From positions 42,447 through 106,446 of the forward strand of contig JAFKKM010000012.1 of NCBI GenBank assembly GCA_017305555.1: DNA of 64,000 bases, given 5' to 3'. The notes under the pieces were generated by a model. The model did no database searches, was not told the origin of the DNA, and worked only from the letters and a program-made list of their open reading frames with translations. The translations under genes were made by a program, and so were the position numbers. The DNA comes from Hyphomicrobiales bacterium (lineage in GTDB: Bacteria > Pseudomonadota > Alphaproteobacteria > Rhizobiales > Xanthobacteraceae). Shown here in pieces: positions 1-7,066 of this stretch (within the stretch, counting starts at the first letter, position 1; each line of letters begins with the position of its first letter).

Positions 1-1227
1 CACAAGTCCGGCATCGCCTATACGCCGCGTGACGGCTTCGACGAATTGCGCGCCACGTTCGAGGAGTTCAAATCCGCCAATGACGAGCGCCTCGGCGCGC
101 TGGAGCGCAAGCGCGGCGACGTGCTGCTGGAGGAGAAGGTCGACCGCATCAACGCTTCGCTCGATCTGCAAACCAAGCGGATGGACGAGCTGGCGCTGCG
201 CCAGGCGCGACCGGCGCTGGAAGGGCGCGGCAAGCTCGTATCGGATGCCGCCGCGCGCGAACACAAGAGCGCGTTCGACGCCTATGTACGTTCGGGCGAG
301 GCGGGTGCGTTGCGCGCGTTGGAAACCAAGGCGATGTCGGCGGGCGCCAATGCCGACGGCGGCTATCTGGTGCCGACTGAACTCGAGCACGGGATCGGCC
401 AGCGGCTCGCGGCGATCTCGCCGATCCGCGCGCTGGCCTCGGTGCGCCAGATTTCCGGCGGCGTCTACAAGAAGCCGTTCACGACCGCGGGACCGGCGAC
501 CGGCTGGGTCGGGGAAACGGATTCGCGCACGCAAACCACGTCGCCGACGCTCGATGCGCTGTCGTTCCCGGCGATGGAGCTTTACGCCATGCCGGCGGCG
601 ACCGCGACCTTGCTCGACGATGCCGCGGTGAACATCGACGAGTGGATCGCCTCTGAGGTTGAACTGACCTTTGCTGTGCAGGAGGGCGCGGCCTTCGTCA
701 ACGGCGACGGCACCAACAAACCGAAGGGCTTTCTCGCGTCGGACACCGTGGCGAACGCGTCCTGGGCGTGGGGTAAGCTCGGTTACGTGGCGAGCGGCGG
801 CGCGAGCGGTTTCGCGGCTTCGAATCCGTCCGACGCGCTGGTCGATCTGATCTACGCGCTGAAGGCGGGCTATCGCCAGAACGGTACGTTCGTGATGAAC
901 CGCAAGACGCAGGCGCTGATCCGCAAGTTCAAGGACTTGGGCGGTGCATATCTGTGGCAGCCGCCGGCGCAGGCAGGCGGTCGCGCTTCGCTGATGACCT
1001 TCCAGCTGGTCGAGGCGGAGGACATGCCGGACGTTGCGGCGGATTCGCTGTCGATCGCGTTCGGCGATTTCCGCCGCGGCTATCTGATCGTCGATCGCCT
1101 CGGCGTCCGCGTGCTGCGCGATCCGTATTCCGCGAAACCCTACGTGCTGTTCTACACCACCAAGCGCGTCGGCGGCGGTGTGCAGGACTTCGACGCCATC
1201 AAGCTGATGAAGTTCGCCGCGAGCTGA
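1..1227 (+). CDS. Phage/GTA major capsid protein, HK97 fold (5' partial)
   Basis: Builds the icosahedral head of a tailed phage-like particle. The frame is open to the left edge of the window, so the start lies upstream; 408 residues are visible. The first roughly 75 residues are charged and heptad-like, as expected for the delta (scaffolding) region of HK97 capsids. The mature coat begins near residue 115, with the typical GGYLVP motif at about residues 120-125 followed by the HK97 fold (TFAVQEGAAFVNGDGTNKPKG). In RcGTA-type clusters this is gene g5, and the following tail genes of this window match that order. A prohead protease, portal and terminase are expected upstream. Unusually, the next head gene does not follow until position 4798. 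Confidence 0.93.
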   Translation, partial: HKSGIAYTPRDGFDELRATFEEFKSANDERLGALERKRGDVLLEEKVDRINASLDLQTKRMDELALRQARPALEGRGKLVSDAAAREHKSAFDAYVRSGEAGALRALETKAMSAGANADGGYLVPTELEHGIGQRLAAISPIRALASVRQISGGVYKKPFTTAGPATGWVGETDSRTQTTSPTLDALSFPAMELYAMPAATATLLDDAAVNIDEWIASEVELTFAVQEGAAFVNGDGTNKPKGFLASDTVANASWAWGKLGYVASGGASGFAASNPSDALVDLIYALKAGYRQNGTFVMNRKTQALIRKFKDLGGAYLWQPPAQAGGRASLMTFQLVEAEDMPDVAADSLSIAFGDFRRGYLIVDRLGVRVLRDPYSAKPYVLFYTTKRVGGGVQDFDAIKLMKFAAS

Positions 1228-1639
1228 TTGCATCGCGGGCGTAACACGTCATCGTCGGGCTTGATCCGGCGATCCATCATGAGGTGATGGATGCGCGGGT
1301 CAAGCCCGCGCATGACGCCGATTTCGCGGAGGTTCTTGGGGATATCCGCGATTCCGGCGTCGTTCCGCAGAATAAAGAAGCTGCGCCGGCAATCGGGCGC
1401 CTTGATGAAGGAGTTTACATTCCGAAGTGAGGGCTGATGGAGATGGCTCCAATGCGCAGATGATTGAGGTATGATTGACGCGCTGGACGACGGTTCTTTT
1501 ATCCGAGCTGAGGGTGATGCTGCATTCGGCTTATTCATCCTTTGCTTGATCTGCGACAAATTCGTGCTGGCGGGCTATGCTAAGCAGGCTGGGATAACGC
1601 GAGACGTTTTGAGAACGGTTCAAAGCCGGAGAGGTCAGC
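1228..1639. other. Gene-poor gap after the capsid gene
   Basis: About 410 bases without a convincing gene. It holds an imperfect palindromic repeat (listed separately) and short open frames lacking a ribosome binding site or recognisable protein. It marks the left junction of the block of cellular genes sitting inside the capsid/tail cluster. Confidence 0.6.
1248..1316. repeat. Imperfect palindromic intergenic repeat
   Basis: Two arms of about 33 bases around a short centre (left arm ends GATCCATCAT, right arm begins GTGATGGATG) form a long imperfect hairpin. Translated on the minus strand it gives the phrase RGLDPRIHH, commonly seen as a spurious peptide in Bradyrhizobium-group genomes, which marks it as a dispersed repeat rather than a gene. 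Confidence 0.7.
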
Positions 1640-1855
1640 ATGTCATCTGCCACGATCGCGGAGCGTCATTTCAAGGCGGCCCTTGACGAAGCGAATACCG
1701 AAGGCGTCGACCCGGACGCTCTGTGTCGCTCGCTGCTGGGGCTGGTCGTCAATCAGTATCTCCAATCGAGATCCGTCGCCGACGTGCAATCGGAGTTGCG
1801 CTTCCTGGCGGAGAACTGCGATCCCGATACTGATTTTGCCTTCATGCGCCCGTAA
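1640..1855 (+). CDS. Conserved small hypothetical protein (71 aa)
   Basis: Unknown function. The ATG is preceded by GGAGAGG at a good distance, and a strong terminator lies 50 bases after the stop, so this is a self-contained transcription unit. The protein is acidic and helical with no signal peptide or membrane segment (MSSATIAERHFKAALDEAN at the start, FAFMRP at the end). It resembles the many short uncharacterised proteins of Bradyrhizobium-type genomes; I do not recognise a named family. Confidence 0.7.
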   Translation: MSSATIAERHFKAALDEANTEGVDPDALCRSLLGLVVNQYLQSRSVADVQSELRFLAENCDPDTDFAFMRP

Positions 1856-1904
1856 GGCCGCGGCTCAACGATCATTCCGCAATCGGCGCCGGCTGGAAGG
1901 AGTG

Positions 1905-1935
1905 AGCCCCGAGGCAAGAAGCCTCGAGGCTTTTT
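1905..1935 (+). terminator. Rho-independent terminator after the 71-aa gene
   Basis: An 11-base stem (AGCCCCGAGGC / GCCTCGAGGCT, one mismatch) with loop AAGAA, followed by a T run. It ends the 71-aa gene and lies just past the 3' end of the convergent PRC-barrel gene. Confidence 0.85.
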
Positions 1936-1941
1936 CCGCGG

Positions 1942-2361
1942 TCAGTACTTGAAATCCGGCAGCGCCTTGAGCTGATCCTTTGTTACGTTCAGCACCGCGC
2001 GATCGGGAAACCACTCGCGCTTGGTGTCGGAGGTCTGACCAGCGGTGGTCTTTCCGACCTTGTTGGCGAACTTCAGACTGTCCATCGAGACAAGCAGGTA
2101 ATGCTTGCCCATGCCCAGGAAGCCGCCGGCTTCGATCACCAGACCACGGACGTGACCTTTGGAATCGATGATGACATCGGAGATTTCGCCGATCCTGTCG
2201 TTCGCTTCGTTGTAGACGTTGACGCCCGACATCTTGGATGCGCTCCAGTCGCCGGCGGCAGCGATCGGTGCGGCTGCTTGCGACGGTGTGTTCGCCGTGG
2301 TCTGAGCAAACGCGGCGGTCGAGAGCATGAGGAGCGTTGCGGTAGTGATAAGTGCTTTCAA
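1942..2361 (-). CDS. Secreted PRC-barrel domain protein
   Basis: A 139-aa protein with an N-terminal signal peptide (LKALITTATLLMLSTAAFA) and one PRC-barrel domain at about residues 30-135 (SKMSGVNVYNEANDRIGEI, GFLGMGKHYLLV). PRC-barrel proteins are small beta folds found in stress-linked envelope proteins of rhizobia; a biochemical role is not established. Start choice: an in-frame ATG lies 12 bases upstream, but it overlaps the ribosome binding site GGAGG, so a TTG start at 2361 is more likely. The gene diverges from the CsbD gene across a shared 13-base-arm palindrome with promoter-like elements, suggesting joint stress control. Confidence 0.85.
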   Translation of the reverse strand: MKALITTATLLMLSTAAFAQTTANTPSQAAAPIAAAGDWSASKMSGVNVYNEANDRIGEISDVIIDSKGHVRGLVIEAGGFLGMGKHYLLVSMDSLKFANKVGKTTAGQTSDTKREWFPDRAVLNVTKDQLKALPDFKY

Positions 2362-2406
2362 GGTAACCTCCATGATTGGGACTTGAAAACACGCATCCGC
2401 GTTGTT

Positions 2407-2438
2407 CGTTCCTGTGTACGAAATGGTACACAGGAACG
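2407..2438. promoter_or_regulatory. Perfect palindrome with divergent EcfG-type promoter elements
   Basis: Perfect 13-base arms (CGTTCCTGTGTAC / GTACACAGGAACG) around a 6-base centre, between the divergent PRC-barrel and CsbD genes. Each arm supplies a GGAAC box. On the plus strand it is followed after 17 bases by TGTT, and on the minus strand after 16 bases by TGTT. This resembles the GGAAC-N16/17-CGTT promoters of the alphaproteobacterial general stress sigma factor EcfG. The match is by eye; sigma-factor use is inferred. Confidence 0.65.
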
Positions 2439-2485
2439 ACTCGTCTCCTTCGCGTGTTGATTGGGTTCAACGGAAGGAGAGCACC

Positions 2486-2689
2486 ATGGATTGGAATCGC
2501 GTCGAAGGAAACTGGAAGCAGGTGAAGGGCAAGATCAAGGAGCAATGGGGCAAGCTGACCGACGATGATCTCGACGTCATCAACGGCAAGCGCGATCAGC
2601 TCGAAGGCAAAATCCAGGAACGCTACGGCTATCAGAAAGACCAGACGAAGAAAGATATCGACGATTGGTATGGTCGTCAGACCTGGTAA
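2486..2689 (+). CDS. CsbD-family stress protein
   Basis: A 67-aa, very hydrophilic CsbD-like protein: starts MDWNRVEGNWKQVKGKIKEQ, then KLTDDDLDVINGKRDQLEGKIQERYG, ending with a tyrosine/tryptophan tail. CsbD proteins are small cytoplasmic helical proteins induced by general stress in many bacteria; the molecular role is unknown. The ATG follows GGAAGGAG at optimal spacing; a longer upstream frame exists but has no such site. It is preceded by an EcfG-like promoter and followed by a bidirectional terminator, so it is a single-gene unit sitting inside the phage-like cluster. Confidence 0.92.
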   Translation: MDWNRVEGNWKQVKGKIKEQWGKLTDDDLDVINGKRDQLEGKIQERYGYQKDQTKKDIDDWYGRQTW

Positions 2690-2690
2690 C

Positions 2691-2720
2691 AAAAAGCCCC
2701 GCTTCGGCGGGGCCTTCCTT
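2691..2720. terminator. Bidirectional terminator between CsbD and a secreted protein gene
   Basis: Perfect 7-base stem GCCCCGC / GCGGGGC with loop TTCG. On the plus strand it is followed by CTTCCTTT; on the minus strand by TTTTTG. It can therefore end both the CsbD gene and the convergent secreted-protein gene. Confidence 0.9.
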
Positions 2721-2732
2721 TACTGCCGATCG

Positions 2733-3044
2733 TCAGCAATAGCCGTATTCGCCGCAGGCATAGGGCAGGCGGCTGAAGATGATGTCCGGCGAGATGTCGT
2801 AGTAGGAACGGTAGCGGAAGGATTTCGGCTTGCCGTAATAGCCGTTGACCAGCGGCGGAATATCGACCTCCGGCGCAAACACTGTCTCGTATTCCTCCTC
2901 GACGACGACGCGTGGTGCGGCCGCGCGCACCGGCGGCGGCTCGGCGAAGATTGCGCCGAGGCGGCTGTGCGCCGTCAGGTCGGCGGCGTACGCGGCGGAT
3001 GCGACACCGAGAATGGCGGCTGCGAGAACAAGGCGGCGAAACAT
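2733..3044 (-). CDS. Small secreted hypothetical protein (103 aa)
   Basis: The first 20 residues are a clear signal peptide (MFRRLVLAAAILGVASAAYA). The mature part is proline-, tyrosine- and glutamate-rich (PPPVRAAAPRVVVEEEYETV) and ends with two cysteines (LPYACGEYGYC) that could form a disulfide. It is probably periplasmic or surface-associated. I do not recognise a family. It ends at a bidirectional terminator shared with the CsbD gene. Confidence 0.75.
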   Translation of the reverse strand: MFRRLVLAAAILGVASAAYAADLTAHSRLGAIFAEPPPVRAAAPRVVVEEEYETVFAPEVDIPPLVNGYYGKPKSFRYRSYYDISPDIIFSRLPYACGEYGYC

Positions 3045-3128
3045 GCGGGGCTCCGATGATTCGCCAAGGCTAACGCTGTGTCTTTAAGAAACCTTAACGC
3101 GGTGGCGATGCGGATGGCATGAGGAGGT

Positions 3129-3878
3129 TTACATCCTCGCAAGCCGTGCCACCGTCGCGCCGCTGCCGTCGCGCAGGATCAGTTTGCGTTCGTGCGCATT
3201 GATGCGGAAGCTGCGCGCCTGCTCCAGCGCCTGGTGAAACTTCTGCTCCTGCGCCATCGCGGCGGGGGTGCAGGCCATTTTGGTCGAAGCCAGTGGACTG
3301 AAGCTGATGCTTTCGCCGGTGATGCTGACCCGGCCGCGATAGCGATTGCAGCCGCCATGGCCGGAGACGATGCCATCGGGCGCGATCTCCAGCGTGGTTT
3401 GCAACCGATCGATGACGCCGCCGCCGAGAATATCTTCGGCCAGCCACTTGCCGGTCGGCGCTGTGCCGATCGGCGCGTGCTCGGCGACACGCTGCACCAA
3501 CAGGCGGGTGTTGTTGCGGCCGCCGGCAAAGATGGCGTGGTGTTTTGTGGTGACGAACAGCAGGCGGTCGCCGTCCAGGATGCGGGCTTGCAGGGCGTAG
3601 CGATGCCGCAGGTCGATCTTGGCGTGATCGAAGGAGAGCCGATAGGGAATTGGGCTGCCCTTCGCGCCGGTGATGCGGTCCTCGGCGATTATCTCGGCGG
3701 GCGCATCGGCGCGCGAGACGTCGGCGAGCTGAACGATGACCTCGGCATTGGCGGGCAGCGCCATGCGCTCGACGTAGTTCACAGTGCCGCGCAGGATGGT
3801 CGCATCGGCCAACGCGGGTGGGGTCGGCAGCAGTGAGGCGGCCATGGTCGCAATGATGTGGCGGCGGGTGAGGAGCAT
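3129..3878 (-). CDS. YbaY-like plus META domain periplasmic protein
   Basis: A 249-aa exported protein with two domains. After a signal peptide (residues 1-25, MLLTRRHIIATMAASLLPT) comes a YbaY/YscW-like beta domain at about residues 28-115 (ILRGTVNYVERMALPANAEV), known from outer-membrane lipoproteins. It is followed by a META domain at about residues 135-240 with the conserved GGCNRYRG motif and a second cysteine in TKMACTPAAM, spaced to pair with it. META proteins (HslJ-like) are linked to envelope stress and antibiotic tolerance. No lipobox cysteine is seen, so it is probably soluble in the periplasm. It stands alone, upstream of and co-directional with the trypsin-like gene's 3' end. Confidence 0.85.
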   Translation of the reverse strand: MLLTRRHIIATMAASLLPTPPALADATILRGTVNYVERMALPANAEVIVQLADVSRADAPAEIIAEDRITGAKGSPIPYRLSFDHAKIDLRHRYALQARILDGDRLLFVTTKHHAIFAGGRNNTRLLVQRVAEHAPIGTAPTGKWLAEDILGGGVIDRLQTTLEIAPDGIVSGHGGCNRYRGRVSITGESISFSPLASTKMACTPAAMAQEQKFHQALEQARSFRINAHERKLILRDGSGATVARLARM

Positions 3879-3973
3879 GGCGATCTCTCCGGCATGAACG
3901 AGTCACGTTCAACGCTACGAAATATCGCCGCGCGTGTCAGCCTTCGCAGTGCGCGCGAATGTCGCACGCGATA

Positions 3974-4735
3974 TCAGCGTCCGCGCCAGCTTCGCGCGGT
4001 GCGTTCTATCCAGTCGCGGTAAAGCGTCAGCGGCGTGACGCCGGTGAGGCCGCCGCAGCCGCTCGCGTTGTTGGCGCCGGTGGACCAACTGATGACGCCG
4101 ACGACGACGCTGCGGCCGTCCTGGTCCTCGAACACTGGGCCGCCGGAATCGCCGGTGCAGGCGCCGAGCCCTTCGCGGGTGTTATTCGTGGCGGGATCGA
4201 CCAGGCGGATCTGCAATGTGCCGGGGCGACCGGTGGCGATCAGCGTCGCGGCGCGCGCGGTGCCGCCGCTCTTGCCGTCGTCGCGCCGGGTGACGCCGAT
4301 GCCGGCGACAGCGAACCGCGCGCCGGCCGCAATAGGCGTGCGCGGACTACCGAGCGGCGCGGAAGGTTTATTCGTCATCGGTGTCGCGAGTTGCAGCAGT
4401 GCGACGTCGGCGCTGGCGCGATGATGGGCGATGCCGCCGCTGTTGTAATTCGGATGCGTGGCGACGCGGCGCACGTCGAGCAGCTTCGGCTGCCGCTGCG
4501 CGTCGTAGGTGACGATCTTGGTGGTGGTCTCCGCCGGCACGCAATGCGCGGCGGTGAGCACGATATCCGGCGCGATCAGCGTGCCCGAACAGAAATTGCC
4601 GCGCGAGCCGACCACGGTGACGACGACGCGGCCGAGCCCGGTCTCGGCCGACGGCGCGCCGCCGACCATGGCGTCGGCGGGCATCGATACGCCGAATAAC
4701 GCTGCGCAAAACGCATAAGCGAAAACCTGTTTCAT
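3974..4735 (-). CDS. Secreted trypsin-like serine protease (S1 family)
   Basis: A 253-aa protein with a signal peptide (residues 1-22) followed directly by MVGGAP, resembling the new N-terminus of an activated chymotrypsin-fold protease. The full catalytic triad is visible: His64 in LTAAHC, Asp110 in ADVALLQL and Ser197 in CTGDSGGP. Four or more cysteines suggest disulfides, so it acts in the periplasm or outside. The ATG at 4735 is chosen because the signal peptide begins there; the frame runs 24 codons further upstream without need. It diverges from the tail-adaptor gene by only 62 bases. It is the last of the six cellular genes between capsid and adaptor. Confidence 0.9.
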   Translation of the reverse strand: MKQVFAYAFCAALFGVSMPADAMVGGAPSAETGLGRVVVTVVGSRGNFCSGTLIAPDIVLTAAHCVPAETTTKIVTYDAQRQPKLLDVRRVATHPNYNSGGIAHHRASADVALLQLATPMTNKPSAPLGSPRTPIAAGARFAVAGIGVTRRDDGKSGGTARAATLIATGRPGTLQIRLVDPATNNTREGLGACTGDSGGPVFEDQDGRSVVVGVISWSTGANNASGCGGLTGVTPLTLYRDWIERTARSWRGR

Positions 4736-4797
4736 GCGCGCGACAAAGCATCGCCGCGTCGCGCCTGTCAACTTCCGGGCATCGAAAGGACCGACGT

Positions 4798-5367
4798 ATG
4801 GCCGCAACCCTGCTGGTGCCGCCCGCTACCGAGCCGTGGACGGTGGCCGACGCCAAAAGCTTTTTGCGCGTCGAGACCGATGATGACGATGTGTTGATCG
4901 CGGGGCTGATCGCATCGGCGCGCGGGCAGGTCGAGGCGCTGACCCGGCGCGGCCTGATCACGCAGACCTGGCGGCTGGTGCTCGATGGCTGGCCGCGTGA
5001 CGGCCGCATCGCGCCACGCCTCGCGCCGCTGCGTGCGGTGACGGCGGCACGGATCTACGACGCGGCGGGCAACACCGTTGCGATCGATGTTGAGCGTTTC
5101 GTTGTCGACGTGACGGCGAACACCATCGCCGCGCCGCCGTGGTCGCTGCCGATGCCGGGGCGCGACGTCGCGGGCATCGAACTCGACGTCACCGTCGGGT
5201 TTGGCGATGCCGCCTCCGATGTGCCCGACGTGCTCCGTCATGCGGTGCGCACGCTGGTGGCGCACTGGTACGATAATCGCGGGCTGGCCGCGATCGGTGC
5301 GAGCGTGGCGATGTTGCCCGGTAGCGTCAGCGCCATGATCGCGTCGTATCGGGTGCTGTCGCTATGA
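4798..5367 (+). CDS. Head-tail connector/adaptor protein (gp6-like; GTA g6)
   Basis: A 189-aa protein starting MAATLLVPPATEPWTVADAK and then FLRVETDDDDVLIAGLIASA, the hallmark of gp6-like/phiE125-gp8-type connector proteins that ring the portal and join head to tail. C-terminal helices (VLRHAVRTLVAHWYDNRG) are also typical. In RcGTA-type clusters it directly follows the capsid gene; here 3.5 kb of cellular genes separate them. The stop overlaps the start of the next gene (ATGA), so translation is coupled. Any promoter for the tail operon must lie within or across the short gap shared with the divergent protease gene. Confidence 0.9.
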   Translation: MAATLLVPPATEPWTVADAKSFLRVETDDDDVLIAGLIASARGQVEALTRRGLITQTWRLVLDGWPRDGRIAPRLAPLRAVTAARIYDAAGNTVAIDVERFVVDVTANTIAAPPWSLPMPGRDVAGIELDVTVGFGDAASDVPDVLRHAVRTLVAHWYDNRGLAAIGASVAMLPGSVSAMIASYRVLSL

Positions 5368-5615
5368 TCGATCCCGGTGCATTGAAGACGTGTCTCACCA
5401 TCGAGGCGCCGGTGGAAACCGACGACGGGCAGGGCGGCGTGGCGCGCGATTACGCGCCCTTCGCGAAAGTGTGGGCGAAGGTCGCGCCGCTTGGCGCGCG
5501 CCACGATGTTGCGGCCGATGCGGACGGCGTCGCGGTGCGCTATCGCATCTTATCATTTCAAGAGCGCGACAACGGCCGCTTCATTGAGATCGAGGCGGAG
5601 TTGCGCGTGGAGTGA
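5364..5615 (+). CDS. Head closure / head-tail stopper protein, shortened (GTA g7)
   Basis: Phage head-tail joining family: LKTCLTIEAPVETDDGQGGVARDYAPFAKVWAKVAPLGAR matches the N-terminal half, and RILSFQERDNGRFIEIEAE matches the C-terminal strand. It seals the portal/adaptor exit. At 83 residues it is about 25 shorter than the roughly 110 usual for the family; the central beta segment between the RYR and RILSF positions appears to be missing, probably an in-frame deletion. It overlaps the upstream gene by 4 bases. Whether the shortened protein still works is doubtful. Confidence 0.8.
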   Translation: MIDPGALKTCLTIEAPVETDDGQGGVARDYAPFAKVWAKVAPLGARHDVAADADGVAVRYRILSFQERDNGRFIEIEAELRVE

Positions 5616-5663
5616 TCGCTTGAGCGATCGCGTCATTTCGATCCCATTTCATCGGATACCACC

Positions 5664-6074
5664 ATGACTTCAGCCAATCTGGCGCTGCGCGCCGCGATTC
5701 ATCATGCGCTCGTGGCCGACAGCGGGCTTATCGCCGCGCTGGGCGGCGCGCGTGTTTACGATGCCCCGCCGCGCCGTGCGGCGTTTCCCTATGTCACGCT
5801 CGGCGAGGCGCGTGTCACTGATGCGTCCGCCGATGACGGGCCGACGCAGGAGCATTTGCTGACGTTGCACGCGTGGTCGCGCCAGGGCGGCCATAAGGAG
5901 GCGCACGGCATCGCGGGCGCGCTGTTGCAGGCGCTCGATGATGCACCGCTCACGCCCGACGGTCATCGGCTGGTCAACCTGCGTTTCGCCGTCGCCGATA
6001 TCCGCCGCGAGAACGACGGCCGCACCTATCACGCCGTCGTGCGTTTTCGCGCCGTCACTGAACCTGTTGTTTAA
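5664..6074 (+). CDS. DUF3168 tail terminator protein (GTA g8)
   Basis: A 136-aa DUF3168 protein (ALRAAIHHALVADSGLIAAL, then GARVYDAPPRRAAFPYVTLG, then TLHAWSRQGGHKEAHGIAGA), the family that caps the tail tube and joins it to the head. It is full length and follows the stopper gene in the canonical RcGTA order. The weak upstream site and 48-base gap still fit a single operon. Confidence 0.92.
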   Translation: MTSANLALRAAIHHALVADSGLIAALGGARVYDAPPRRAAFPYVTLGEARVTDASADDGPTQEHLLTLHAWSRQGGHKEAHGIAGALLQALDDAPLTPDGHRLVNLRFAVADIRRENDGRTYHAVVRFRAVTEPVV

Positions 6075-6088
6075 TGGAGAACGAGCCC

Positions 6089-6496
6089 ATGGGCGCGCAA
6101 AAAGGCAAGGATTTGCTGGTGAAGATGTTCGACGGGGCGAGTTACGTCACCGTCGCGGGGCTGCGCAGCCGCAAGATCGCATTCAACGCCGAGCTAGTCG
6201 ACGTCACTCACGCCGAGTCGGTCGATCGCTGGCGCGAATTGCTGGCCGGCGCGGGCGTGAAGCGTGCGTCGATCTCCGGGCGCGGCCTGTTCAAGGATGC
6301 CGCCTCCGACGCGCTGGTGCGGCAGGCCTTCTTCGACGGCACGATCAACAATTGCCAGGTGATCGTACCGGATTTCGGCACCATCCAGGGCGCATTCCAG
6401 ATTTCCGGACTGGAATTTTCCGGCGAGCACAACGGCGAGGTGACGTTCGACATCTCGCTGGAATCCGCCGGCGCGCTGACCTTCGCAGCGTTGTAA
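6089..6496 (+). CDS. Major tail (tube) protein, TP901-1 family (GTA g9)
   Basis: A 135-aa tail tube protein (MGAQKGKDLLVKMF, RSRKIAFNAELVDVTHAES, GAFQISGLEFSGEHNGEVTF), the subunit that polymerises into the tail tube. The ATG at 6089 is preferred over an in-frame ATG at 6076 region because GGAGA lies 8 bases before it; the earlier ATG overlaps that site. It is full length with an intact fold signature. Confidence 0.92.
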   Translation: MGAQKGKDLLVKMFDGASYVTVAGLRSRKIAFNAELVDVTHAESVDRWRELLAGAGVKRASISGRGLFKDAASDALVRQAFFDGTINNCQVIVPDFGTIQGAFQISGLEFSGEHNGEVTFDISLESAGALTFAAL

Positions 6497-6506
6497 GGAG
6501 AGCACG

Positions 6507-6836
6507 ATGCCCAATCGATATCGCGGCGAGATCGACGCGGAGCTTGGCGGCCGTCGTCGCACGCTGGTGCTGACGCTCGGTGCGCTGGCCGAACTCGAAG
6601 CTGCGTTCGGTGCCGGTGATCTCGCCGCGCTGGCGGAGCGTTTCGGCACCGGCCGGATGCGCGCGCGTGACCTCGTGCGCATCATCGCCGCCGGCCTGCG
6701 CGGTGCGGGCGAGACGGTGAGCGACGACGAGGTGGCGGCGATGACCGCATCGGGCGGCGTCACCGCCTATGTCCGCATTGCGGCTGATCTGATCGCGGCG
6801 ACGTTCGAGGAGACGGCAGACGAGACCGCGCCGTGA
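6507..6836 (+). CDS. GTA gp10-type tail assembly protein
   Basis: A 109-aa protein of the GTA-gp10 family (MPNRYRGEIDAELGGRRRTL, LGALAELEAAFGAGDLAAL, then RARDLVRIIAAGLRGAG). By position, between tube and tape measure, it is a tail assembly chaperone. It is closely packed, 10 bases after the tube gene with AAGGAGA as binding site, and overlaps the next gene by 4 bases, the paired arrangement typical of tail chaperones. Confidence 0.92.
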   Translation: MPNRYRGEIDAELGGRRRTLVLTLGALAELEAAFGAGDLAALAERFGTGRMRARDLVRIIAAGLRGAGETVSDDEVAAMTASGGVTAYVRIAADLIAATFEETADETAP

Positions 6837-7066
6837 CGAATACGCTTGCACCGTTTCCTCAACCATTTCCTTGGCGCATGGCGATGGGTTTCGGCTTCGG
6901 CGTGCTGCACCTCGCGCCGGATGCGTTCTGGCGCATGACGCCGCGCGAACTCGCCGCCGCCATCGCCGCCGTCCGCGGGCCGGTTGCTGCACGGCTGGCG
7001 CGCGCCGATCTTGACGGCTTGATGCGGAAATTCCCTGACGGCATCGCGGAGACACCCCATGACTGA
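6833..7066 (+). CDS. Tail assembly chaperone (rcc01693-like)
   Basis: A 77-aa protein: FPWRMAMGFGFGVLHLAPDAFWRMTPRELAAAI is the conserved core of the small RcGTA rcc01693-type chaperone, encoded next to gp10. It starts with a GTG overlapping the gp10 stop and itself overlaps the tape-measure start by 8 bases, indicating tight translational coupling. Confidence 0.9.
   Translation: MTNTLAPFPQPFPWRMAMGFGFGVLHLAPDAFWRMTPRELAAAIAAVRGPVAARLARADLDGLMRKFPDGIAETPHD

Noticed and set aside
1152..1559. A 135-codon minus-strand open frame after the capsid gene
   Set aside because: Its sequence is the translation of the palindromic repeat and of antisense capsid DNA, with no ribosome site.
1471..1686. 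A 71-codon plus-strand frame overlapping the start of the 71-aa gene
   Set aside because: No ribosome site, no family likeness, and the next gene has a much better start signal in another frame.
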